Assembly (NCBI GenBank): GCA_025361335.1
Contig: JANYAK010000053.1
Span: 1 to 40,757 of the forward strand
Reading direction: 5' to 3'
Length of the DNA stretch: 40,757 bases
DNA from: Coriobacteriia bacterium
Lineage (GTDB): Bacteria > Actinomycetota > Coriobacteriia > Anaerosomatales > PALSA-660
Made by a program: the position numbers and the translations under genes. Within the stretch, counting starts at the first letter, position 1; every line of letters starts with the position of its first letter. The notes beneath the pieces are model-generated. The model was not told the origin of the DNA, searched no databases, and saw only the letters and a program-made list of their open reading frames with translations. Shown here piece after piece: positions 33,476 to 40,757 of this stretch.

Positions 33476-35088
33476 AGGGGCGCCCGCCAGAGGATGCGCC
33501 GAACGCCCGCATCGCGACGGATGCTCGGCCGATCGAGCGCGTGCGCGCCCGGTTGGGCTCTCTCGCTTCGGACGCCGCGTGGCGCGTCGTCGCGGCGTTC
33601 GCGGCCGCGCTGATCTCGGTGGTCGCGACCTCGGGAGGGTTGTTCTTCTATGCTCCGGAGGTCCAAGCGGCGATCCTCGGCGGGATGTGCGCGGCTCTGA
33701 TCGCGCCGACCCGCCGCAGCGCGGTCGCCGTGGCGGCCGCGGCGACACTGGTCGGGATCCAGATCGGTCCGTCCAACCCCTGGATCGCCGCGCGGACCTG
33801 GGACGCGACACTCGCCGCGGCCGTTATTGCGGGCCTGCTCGCGGGGCTTGTCGCGCTGGCGGTCAGGGCGGCCGCAGGGCGGATCCCTCGTCCCGGCACG
33901 CGGCTCACGTGGGTCGTCGTGGCGTGGATCGTCGCCAACGTGTGGATGACCACCATCCAGGTGGCGATGCTGCCGTCTCGTGGTTCCGCGGGCGAGACGT
34001 ACGCGCCCGCGTTCCAGTCGCTCTCGGGTGCGGTCGTCCTCATCCCGGCGGACGACTCCGGCGACCGGTACGCGTACCTGCAGGTCCTGGGGGCGGTCAA
34101 GAGGGGTGAGCCCTTCTATCGGACATGGCGCGACCAGTGGGGCGCCCTCGTATCACCCGGAGCGTCGGCGGGCAGCTCCGTGGTCAACTACCACCTGCCC
34201 TTGATCTTCTGGTTCTGGGCGGCTCTGCCGGGGACGTCGGTGTCGGTCATCTACGCGTACCTGGCACTCGTGAGCCTGGCGGTCGCCGCCGTGCCGCTGG
34301 TGGTCGCAGGTACAGTGCGGGCGCCTTTGGCGATATCCGGATCGGCCGCGATCGCGTCGTACCTGTTCATACATGGCACCACGCTCAACGTGCTGTTCGG
34401 CGAGCCGTGGGCCGGGGCGCTGGCCGTGCTCGCTCTCGCCGCCTGGACGCGCTCGTCGGTGTCCGTCAGATGGAAGGCGTGGACCGTGGCCGCCGTGGTG
34501 CTCGCCGTGATGGCGGCGCTCGTTCGCGAGCCGGCCGTGCTCATCCCTGTGGCGGGTCTGGGGTCGGCGCTGCTGGTGCGCGACGGGCAGCGTCGGTTCC
34601 GCGTGTCGGTCTGGGCAGCGGGCCTTCTCGTCTTCGTCGGCGCCTACGTGGCACACTACGTGGCCGCGCGCCCGTTCCTTTCAGGCCCGGCGATCGGTGC
34701 CGCGCTGCGCCCCACCGGTCTCGCCACGATCATCTCCGCCGTTACTCACAGGACTCCTGCGCTCGGGCAATCGATCGCGCTGCCGCTGGTGCTCGCGTCC
34801 GCCGGGCTTGTCGGCGTCTGGCTGCTGAGGGATGCGCGGACGCGTGTGTTCGCCTCCGGTGCGGTCTTGTCGACCCTGCTGGCCTTCATGCTCGTCAACA
34901 ACGGTGCGATGGATGCCGCGACGGGTGCTACCGTCAACTACTGGGGAGCCGTGGTGGTCCCCATGATGTACGCATGCATGCCGACGCTGTTCGCGTTCAT
35001 CCCCGGGATGGTTCCCGGTGCGCGGCGGGGCGCTCCGGGGCGCTCGACCGGCGATCCGTCCGGCCGTGCGCGCGCCGAGAAGAACTGA
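33472..35088 (+). CDS. Polytopic membrane protein, GT-C glycosyltransferase-like, array copy B
   Basis: The product has 538 residues. The ATG overlaps the copy A stop (ATGA). It is closely related to copies A and C: WRVVAAFAAALISVVATSGGLFFYAPE near the start is almost shared, the outer loop has GDRYAYLQVLGAVKRGEPFYRTWRD, and LVREPAVLIPVAGL and VNYWGAVVVPMMYAC are kept. Acidic or aromatic residues of the loop are conserved, while the segment between the fourth helix and the loop varies. This is where acceptor or sugar choice could differ. The Arg-rich tail (GARRGAPGRS...) is cytoplasmic by the positive-inside rule. Function is inferred only from the fold-like pattern. Confidence 0.72.
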   Translation: MKGRPPEDAPNARIATDARPIERVRARLGSLASDAAWRVVAAFAAALISVVATSGGLFFYAPEVQAAILGGMCAALIAPTRRSAVAVAAAATLVGIQIGPSNPWIAARTWDATLAAAVIAGLLAGLVALAVRAAAGRIPRPGTRLTWVVVAWIVANVWMTTIQVAMLPSRGSAGETYAPAFQSLSGAVVLIPADDSGDRYAYLQVLGAVKRGEPFYRTWRDQWGALVSPGASAGSSVVNYHLPLIFWFWAALPGTSVSVIYAYLALVSLAVAAVPLVVAGTVRAPLAISGSAAIASYLFIHGTTLNVLFGEPWAGALAVLALAAWTRSSVSVRWKAWTVAAVVLAVMAALVREPAVLIPVAGLGSALLVRDGQRRFRVSVWAAGLLVFVGAYVAHYVAARPFLSGPAIGAALRPTGLATIISAVTHRTPALGQSIALPLVLASAGLVGVWLLRDARTRVFASGAVLSTLLAFMLVNNGAMDAATGATVNYWGAVVVPMMYACMPTLFAFIPGMVPGARRGAPGRSTGDPSGRARAEKN

Positions 35089-35102
35089 AGGGAGGGCGAC
35101 CG

Positions 35103-36683
35103 GTGGACGAGGCCGGCAACAGCATTGCGACCTCCCGCGTCCTCTCGGTCGCACACCTCCGCGCTCGTCTGAGCGAGATCGCGCCCCCCTCGACGTGGCG
35201 TGTGGTCGCCGCGTTCGCCGCGGCGCTCCTCTCGGTGTGCGTCACGTCCGGCGGGCTGTTCTTCTATGCGCCCGAGATCCAAGCCGCGGTCCTCGCCGGT
35301 GTCTGCGCGGCGCTCGTCGCGCCGACGCTCGCCTCCGCCACCGGAGTGGCGGTGACCGCCACGGCGCTCGGACTGATGATCGGTCCGGCGAACCTGCTGG
35401 TGCCGGCGCGTGCGAATGCCGCCGCGATCGCCGTCGCGGTTCTGGCTGGACTGCTCGCGGGCCTTGTGGCCATGGTGGCGAGGGTCGTGGCCAAGAGGGT
35501 TCCTGAAGCCGGCATGTGGCTCATGTGGGGGATCATCGCCCTCCTGGTCGCGAACGTGTGGGGCAGCGCCATCCACGTGGCGCGGGCGACCCAGGTGTTC
35601 GACGGCGGCGCGACGTTCGCATCGCCCTTCAAGGTGCTGTCGGGCGAGGTTGCTCTCACATCCGGCGGCGACGAGGGAGACGCGTACGCGTACCTTCAGG
35701 TCCTCAAGGCCGTGAAGGGTGGCGTGCCGTTCTACACGGCATGGCACGATGAACAGGGTCCGAACCGGCTGCCGGGGGCATCGGCGGGCAACTCGGTCTT
35801 CACGTACCACCTGCCCGCCATCTTCTGGTTCTGGGCGGCGCTGCCGGGGACCCCGGTGTCAGTGGTCTATGCGTACTTGGTGCTGGTGACCCTCGCGGTC
35901 GGCTCGGTGCCGATCGCCGTGAGAGGGACTGTGCGGGCACCGCTGGCGATCCCGGGCGCCGCGGCCGTGGCCGCATACCTGTTCATGTTCGGCGGATCGC
36001 TCCTCGTCCTGGAGGGGGAGCCATGGGCGGGAGCGCTCGGTGTTCTGGCGCTCGCGGCCTGGGCGCGCTCGTCAGCGAGCGGGCGATGGCGCGCGTGGAC
36101 GATCGCGGCGGTCGTGCTCGCGGTGCTCGCCGCGCTCGTCCGCGAACCGGCGGTCTTCATCCCGGTGTCCGGTCTCGCGACGGCGCTGTACGTGAGAGAC
36201 GATCAGCGCCGGTTCCGCGTGTGGAGCTGGACGGTGGGCCTGCTGGCGTTCGCCGGCCTCTACGTCGCGCATTACCTCAACGTGCGCCCGCTGCTGTCGG
36301 GCCCGTCGATCGGGGCGGTGGTGCGGTTCACAGGGCTGGGCACGATCGTGTCGGCGCTCACGCGGGGCGCTCCGGCGCTCGGCGCGACCGGAGCGCTCCC
36401 GGTCATGCTGGCCTGCGTCGGCTTCCTTGGCATCCTGCCACTGACGGCGCCGAGGACTCGCATGTTCGCAGGCGCCGCGATCGTCTCGACACTGCTCGCC
36501 TTCATGGTCGTCAATAACGGGGCGCGGGACCTCGCGAGCGGCGCGTCGGTCAACTACTGGGGCCCCGTGATCGTCCCCATGATCTACGCGTGCATCCCGG
36601 CGTGGTTCGCGTTCATCCCCGGGATGGCTCCCGGCGCGCGGGTCGGCGCCACCGGCGGCGAACGAGGGGAGCCCAGCGCATGA
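35103..36683 (+). CDS. Polytopic membrane protein, GT-C glycosyltransferase-like, array copy C
   Basis: The product has 526 residues from a GTG with GGGAGG eight bases upstream, 14 bp after copy B. It has the same plan: STWRVVAAFAAALLSVCVTSGG at the start, GDAYAYLQVLKAVKGGVPFYTAW in the outer loop, TYHLPAIFWFWAALPG, LVREPAVFIPVSGL, and VNYWGPVIVPMIYAC at the end. Compared with A and B, R/K in the loop motif is replaced (KGGVPFYTAWHDE) and Asn/Val before YHLP is changed to Phe-Thr. A, B and C form one tight group; D and E are distant. Its stop overlaps the ATG of copy D. Confidence 0.72.
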   Translation: MDEAGNSIATSRVLSVAHLRARLSEIAPPSTWRVVAAFAAALLSVCVTSGGLFFYAPEIQAAVLAGVCAALVAPTLASATGVAVTATALGLMIGPANLLVPARANAAAIAVAVLAGLLAGLVAMVARVVAKRVPEAGMWLMWGIIALLVANVWGSAIHVARATQVFDGGATFASPFKVLSGEVALTSGGDEGDAYAYLQVLKAVKGGVPFYTAWHDEQGPNRLPGASAGNSVFTYHLPAIFWFWAALPGTPVSVVYAYLVLVTLAVGSVPIAVRGTVRAPLAIPGAAAVAAYLFMFGGSLLVLEGEPWAGALGVLALAAWARSSASGRWRAWTIAAVVLAVLAALVREPAVFIPVSGLATALYVRDDQRRFRVWSWTVGLLAFAGLYVAHYLNVRPLLSGPSIGAVVRFTGLGTIVSALTRGAPALGATGALPVMLACVGFLGILPLTAPRTRMFAGAAIVSTLLAFMVVNNGARDLASGASVNYWGPVIVPMIYACIPAWFAFIPGMAPGARVGATGGERGEPSA

Positions 36684-38218
36684 GCGACGGGTCTCCTGAC
36701 GTTATGACAGACGTGCATCCCCGGCGCGCCCCCGCATCGGCGAACGTGCGCGCGTGGCGCGCTGCGGCCGCCTTGATTGGCGCCTTCCTGATGTGCGTGG
36801 TGACGCAGGCGGGCCTGGTGCACGACGTCGCCGCCGTGCAGGTACCGATTCTGGTGGGGGTCGTCGCTGGGCTGACCGCCGCGCGGCGCGAGGATGCCGC
36901 GCTGTCCGCTGCCGCGGCGCTCGGAGTGGCGGCGCTCGTGTCGCCGACGTCCGCGGCAGTGGCGGCCGCCTGGTCCACGCTGCCCATGGTGGCCCTCGGC
37001 GCGATCGGTTCCGGGGCGGTCGCGTGGATCGCTCGCTCGCTGGTGCAGCGTCGATCGAGGGCCGCCCTCGCCCTGTTCGGGCTCGCAATGGTCCTCATAA
37101 TCGGCAACATGTGGGTCACGGCCTTCGCTCTGGGCACCGCGAGCCCGGGGAGGGGTTCCGGCGCGCTCCTGCGGACGCTGGATACCCCGCAGCCGGCGCC
37201 CGCGATGTACAACGACGAGCAGTTCTACCACCGCGTCCTGCAGCTGATGAGGGCCGGCACGCCCTACTACGCGGCGTATCGACAGGCGTTCCACGACAAC
37301 GGGAGGTGGGGAGCCGATCCCCCCAGCCCGATCGCGGTGCGGCTGCCGACGACATTCTGGCTGTGGGAGGTCCTGCCCGGCGGAGGTGTCGGGATGGTCG
37401 TCAACATGCTCGTGTTCGCCACGGTCGCCGTCTGCGCTGGGGCGTGGCTGGCGGCGGCTCGAGCGCGACTGCCGCTCGCCCTCGTCGCGGCGGCGGCGCT
37501 CGCCTCCTACTACCTCTACCATGCGACCATGACGTCGATATTGCACACCGAGTCCTATGCGGCGGTCATCGCCCTGTGCGCCGTGACGGCGTATGTGACC
37601 TCGTTCACGTCGCAGCGCGCGCGTGCGTGGTGCGTCGCGGCGGTCGCTCTCGCTGCGCTGGCATGCCTCACCAGGGAGCTGATGCTGTTCGTGCCAGTCG
37701 CCGGTGTGGTGTCCACGTTCGCGGCGGGGCAGGACGACGGGCACTTTCGGAGGAAGGCATGGCTCGCCTCTCTGGCGGTGTTCGCCGCCGGGTATGCGAT
37801 CCACTTCGCTGTCGCGGCCGGCATCACGACGAAGTCCAGCAGCCTCTCGACCTGGCTCCAGGGTGGGCCGGAGACCGCGTGGGCGGCTCTCGTGTACGCC
37901 ACGTACTTCCTGGGCGAGACCTGGTGGATCGCCGCGCTGCTGCCGGCCATCGCCGTCGCGGGCGCCGCGCTGGCCCCGTCCCGCCCCGTCCGGACCTTCA
38001 TGCTCGCGACGGTCATCCTGCCGTTCGTCCTCTTCCTGCTCGCAGGGAACGGAGCCTTCGATGAGAACCACGTGCCGGTGAACTACTGGGGGACGATCGT
38101 GCAGCCGATCCTGTATGCGATCGTCCCGTGGGGGCTGGCGCTCATACCCTCTGTCGCGAGGTCCGGCGCACCCGCCTCGCGGGCGGTCGCCGACGAGCCT
38201 GTCACGGGCGGTGACTGA
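36680..38218 (+). CDS. Polytopic membrane protein, GT-C glycosyltransferase-like, array copy D (divergent)
   Basis: The product has 512 residues; the ATG overlaps the copy C stop (ATGA). It is clearly related in plan but divergent in sequence. The outer loop reads NDEQFYHRVLQLMRAGTPYYAAY, a classical GT-C-like D-E-x-x-Y pattern with G-x-P-Y-Y. LTREL replaces LVREPA, and PVNYWGTIVQPILYA closes the protein. YNDEQFY contains an acidic pair where A-C have one Asp, so D may show the ancestral catalytic form. The basic N-terminus ([15 protein letters not shown]) should be cytoplasmic. No signal peptide is separate from the first helix. Confidence 0.72.
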   Translation: MSDGSPDVMTDVHPRRAPASANVRAWRAAAALIGAFLMCVVTQAGLVHDVAAVQVPILVGVVAGLTAARREDAALSAAAALGVAALVSPTSAAVAAAWSTLPMVALGAIGSGAVAWIARSLVQRRSRAALALFGLAMVLIIGNMWVTAFALGTASPGRGSGALLRTLDTPQPAPAMYNDEQFYHRVLQLMRAGTPYYAAYRQAFHDNGRWGADPPSPIAVRLPTTFWLWEVLPGGGVGMVVNMLVFATVAVCAGAWLAAARARLPLALVAAAALASYYLYHATMTSILHTESYAAVIALCAVTAYVTSFTSQRARAWCVAAVALAALACLTRELMLFVPVAGVVSTFAAGQDDGHFRRKAWLASLAVFAAGYAIHFAVAAGITTKSSSLSTWLQGGPETAWAALVYATYFLGETWWIAALLPAIAVAGAALAPSRPVRTFMLATVILPFVLFLLAGNGAFDENHVPVNYWGTIVQPILYAIVPWGLALIPSVARSGAPASRAVADEPVTGGD

Positions 38219-39864
38219 TGCGGGCCCGCGATGAAGCCACCCCGATGAGCGGGCCCGATGAGGTCGCGCCCACGTGGGCGACGCGTGTGGCGGCGCTGCT
38301 CGAGCGCGTCGGCACGCGGTCCACTTGGCGCGACATCGCGGCGTTCCTGTGCGCGTTCCTCACCCTGCTCTCGTTGTCCGGCGGCCTGTTCCTGTACGGC
38401 GCCTGGGTGCAGGTGGGCGTGGTCGCCGCCATCTGCGCCGGAACGATCGCCAGCCGCGTGCGGACAGCCGTGCTGGCCGCGGGCGCGGCGATGGCCCTCG
38501 ATGCGCTGCTCGGCCCCGCGGCCGTGTGGGACACCATCACTCACCCGACCCCCCGATGGGAGGCCTGGGCCTCTGTCGCCGTGGCGGCGGTGCTCGCTGC
38601 CCTCGTGCGCTACGCCATCGGGCGTCGCTGGGTGGCGGGTCGCTGGCTGGTGTGGGCGGGGGTCGCGATCATCGTGGTCAACATGTGGGCGACCGTCCTC
38701 GGCATCGACGGGGCCCCCACATACGACCCGGTGCGTCGGGGAACCATCCCATCGCTCTTCCAGCATCTGGGCGGGGATGTCCCCCAAGACCTGCGTCAGA
38801 CGGACGAGTACTTCTACCTGATGGTCTACGAGCGCTTGCGGCAAGGCGCCCCCTACTACAGGACCTTCGTGGACGAGCGGAAGGTGTACTCGGTCGACGG
38901 GCAACCTCCGCAGGAAGCCATCAACGTCAGGCCGCCGACGCTGTTCTGGCTATGGCTGGCCGTCCCGGGCGGGCCGACCGGACTCGTGTACGCGCTGCTG
39001 GTGCTGACGAGCGGGGCCGTCGTCTCGGTGCCGATCATCTCCGCCCGGGCCGTGAAGATGCCGTTCGCGCTGACCGGGTGCGCGGCGATGGCCTCGAGCC
39101 TCGCCGCTTTCAGCATCCAGCTGTCGTTCCTGTTCGCCGAGCTGTGGGGTGTCACCATCGGGGTGATGGGGCTGGCGGCCTACGCGATGTCACTGAGGGA
39201 CCGGCGATGGCGGGGATGGACCGCGGGGGCCATCGCGCTGGCGGTGCTGGCTGCCCTCGTTCGGGAGAACCTGGTCTTCCTGCCGGTCGCGGGTCTGGTC
39301 GCATCGTTCGCGATCCGCGACAGCGACCGCCGCAGGTTCCACCTGCGCGCATGGGCGATCGGCTGTGCGCTCATGGGCACCGCGTACGCGATCCACCTCT
39401 TCGAGGCGAACCGGGTCGTGAGCCATTCGCCGTACGGTCGCGCCCTCCTGTACGGCGGCATCGACTTCGCCCTGGCTGCTCTCAGGTACTACAACGTGCT
39501 GTTCGGGGGCTCGGCGATCCTGTCGTTCGGGCTGGCCTTCCTTGGAGCGGTCGGGATCCTGTCCTCCCCCGACCGCAGCCTTCGCATCGCCTCGGCGGCT
39601 GTCGGGCTGCTCCCCCTGCTCGCCTTTCTCGTGGTCGGCAACGGCGCCTTCGATTCCTACACCAACACTCCGCTCAACTACTGGGGCATCGCGGTCGTGC
39701 CGTTCCTGTACGCCGCGATGCCGGGTGCCTTCGCGGTCCTGCCGGGGATGGCGGCGTTCCGCGTCGCGCGGCCGTCGCCCGGCGCCCGACTTACGGCGCC
39801 GGTGACCCCTGGCGGGGTTCCACCGGCGAAGGGTCGGGCACGCACGGACGCGACGAGGAGGTAG
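38218..39864 (+). CDS. Polytopic membrane protein, GT-C glycosyltransferase-like, array copy E (divergent)
   Basis: The product has 548 residues, with the ATG sharing one base with the copy D stop (TGATG). A second ATG nine codons later is possible. The outer loop carries [24 protein letters not shown], again D-E-Y plus G-x-P-Y-Y, then a longer insert ([16 protein letters not shown]) before [23 protein letters not shown] and [19 protein letters not shown] match the other copies. The C-terminal tail is hydrophilic and basic. leuA begins 4 bp after its stop behind GAGGAGG, which lies inside the end of this gene, so the two are very probably co-translated from one mRNA. Confidence 0.72.
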   Translation: MRARDEATPMSGPDEVAPTWATRVAALLERVGTRSTWRDIAAFLCAFLTLLSLSGGLFLYGAWVQVGVVAAICAGTIASRVRTAVLAAGAAMALDALLGPAAVWDTITHPTPRWEAWASVAVAAVLAALVRYAIGRRWVAGRWLVWAGVAIIVVNMWATVLGIDGAPTYDPVRRGTIPSLFQHLGGDVPQDLRQTDEYFYLMVYERLRQGAPYYRTFVDERKVYSVDGQPPQEAINVRPPTLFWLWLAVPGGPTGLVYALLVLTSGAVVSVPIISARAVKMPFALTGCAAMASSLAAFSIQLSFLFAELWGVTIGVMGLAAYAMSLRDRRWRGWTAGAIALAVLAALVRENLVFLPVAGLVASFAIRDSDRRRFHLRAWAIGCALMGTAYAIHLFEANRVVSHSPYGRALLYGGIDFALAALRYYNVLFGGSAILSFGLAFLGAVGILSSPDRSLRIASAAVGLLPLLAFLVVGNGAFDSYTNTPLNYWGIAVVPFLYAAMPGAFAVLPGMAAFRVARPSPGARLTAPVTPGGVPPAKGRARTDATRR

Positions 39865-39868
39865 CGAG

Positions 39869-40757
39869 ATGGACACGGTCTCCATATTCGACACGACGCT
39901 GCGGGACGGAGAACAGTCTCCGGGCGCCAGCATGAACTCCGGCGAGAAGGTCGAGATCGCGCGTCAGCTGGTGCGGCTGGGCGTCGACGTCATCGAGGCG
40001 GGGTTCCCGGTGAGCTCGCCGGGTGACTTCGAATCGGTGCGCCGGATCGGAGCGGAGGTCGGCGACGCATGCGTGGTGTGCGCGCTGTCGCGGGCGTTGC
40101 CCGGCGACATCCGTGTCGCCGCCGAGGCGCTGCAGGGCGCGAAGCGTCCCCGCATCCACACCGGGATCGGCGTGTCGGAGTCGCACCTGCGCGACAAGCT
40201 GCGCATATCGGGAGACGAGGCCGTGGAGCGGGCCGTCGCGGCGGTCAAGCTGGCGCGGACCCTCGTCGGCGACGTCGAGTTCTACGCCGAGGACGCCGGG
40301 CGCGCCGAGCCGGCATTCCTGTATCGCGTGATCCAGGCGGCGATCCGCGCTGGGGCCACCGTCGTCAACATCCCCGACACCACCGGCTACACGTACCCCG
40401 AGGAGTTCGGCGCGCTCATCGGCGGCCTGTTCGAGCATGTCGACGGAATCGGAGACGTCGTCGTGTCGGTGCACTGCCACGACGACCTGGGGATGGCCAC
40501 CGCCAATGCGCTGGCGGGCGTCATGCATGGCGCGAGGCAGATCGAGTGCACCGTCAACGGCATCGGCGAGCGGGCGGGCAACACCTCGCTCGAAGAGGTC
40601 GTCATGGCTCTGCGCCAGCGCCGGGAGTTCTTCGGTGCTGACAGCCGGGTCAATTCCCGCGAGATCATGCGAACGTCGCGGCTGGTCAGCAAGATCACGG
40701 GCATCAGCGTTCAGCCGAACAAGGCCATCGTCGGGGGGGGCGGGGGCGCCCCCCCCA
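39869..40757 (+). CDS. leuA: 2-isopropylmalate synthase (partial, 3' end missing)
   Basis: About 289 reliable residues are present. [16 protein letters not shown] (7-22) is the LeuA signature. The metal-binding HCHDD is at 202-206 and [11 protein letters not shown] at 230-240, also diagnostic. The enzyme condenses acetyl-CoA with 2-ketoisovalerate, the committed step to leucine, and the usual C-terminal leucine-feedback domain lies beyond the window. The start follows GAGGAGG and begins 4 bp after the membrane array, so the leucine branch closes the T-box operon. After QPNKAIVG the frame reads only Gly/Ala/Pro from G/C homopolymers, where the family normally has an ANAFAHE-like block, so the last nine residues should not be trusted. 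Related citramalate synthase is less likely given this context. Confidence 0.92.
   Translation, partial: MDTVSIFDTTLRDGEQSPGASMNSGEKVEIARQLVRLGVDVIEAGFPVSSPGDFESVRRIGAEVGDACVVCALSRALPGDIRVAAEALQGAKRPRIHTGIGVSESHLRDKLRISGDEAVERAVAAVKLARTLVGDVEFYAEDAGRAEPAFLYRVIQAAIRAGATVVNIPDTTGYTYPEEFGALIGGLFEHVDGIGDVVVSVHCHDDLGMATANALAGVMHGARQIECTVNGIGERAGNTSLEEVVMALRQRREFFGADSRVNSREIMRTSRLVSKITGISVQPNKAIVGGGGGAPP
40733..40757. other. G/C homopolymer at the window end, probable assembly artefact
   Basis: Eight G, C, five G, CG and then a run of C close the sequence. The two halves are nearly complementary and replace the conserved LeuA coding sequence, as seen at low-quality contig ends. Confidence 0.7.

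Overview
The window is high-GC bacterial DNA with Shine-Dalgarno-led genes, many GTG starts, tight operons and a T-box leader. This suggests a Gram-positive, probably actinobacterial organism; a Coriobacteriia-like anaerobe would fit, but no rRNA or tRNA is present to confirm it.

Region 1 (1-7.8 kb) is housekeeping DNA with gene debris. It holds the tail of an unidentified gene, a decayed DUF1697 fragment, a GRAM-like protein, an orphan Imm5-type immunity protein, a cytochrome c lipoprotein, a 28-codon ORF, an RlmA-type rRNA methyltransferase, a cold-shock gene with a structured leader and a strong terminator, a GIY-YIG protein overlapping dusB, an NAD-type isocitrate dehydrogenase, and a membrane-anchored beta-propeller protein.

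Region 2 (8-10.3 kb) has two tandem paralogous secreted proteins. Each joins a lysozyme-like N-terminal domain to three DUF5648-type repeats. Region 3 (10.4-23.4 kb, minus strand) has six consecutive paralogues of an O-antigen ligase/Wzy-like membrane protein with a C-terminal TPR-like domain, about 660-695 residues each. Three of them have matching -10 elements (TATACT), and two of those share an exact 19-nt promoter segment. One copy appears frameshifted at its N-terminus in a six-G run.

Region 4 (23.5-40.76 kb, plus strand) starts with a sigma-70-like promoter and a T-box leader whose specifier I read as CUG (leucine). These precede ilvD-ilvB-ilvN-ilvC, a class V aminotransferase and serA. 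Five paralogous polytopic membrane proteins resembling GT-C glycosyltransferases then follow, joined by 1-14 bp spacings or overlaps, and leuA starts 4 bp after the last one. The membrane array therefore sits inside the branched-chain amino acid/serine operon and is probably under T-box control.

Taken together, three envelope protein families are tandemly expanded here (2, 6 and 5 copies). Two of them look like enzymes using lipid-linked sugars. No flippase, initiating transferase or cytoplasmic glycosyltransferase lies between them. My inference is a locus that diversifies glycosylation of secreted or surface proteins, with one arm tied to amino-acid supply. The last ~25 bases are a G/C homopolymer that breaks leuA and looks like a contig-end artefact.
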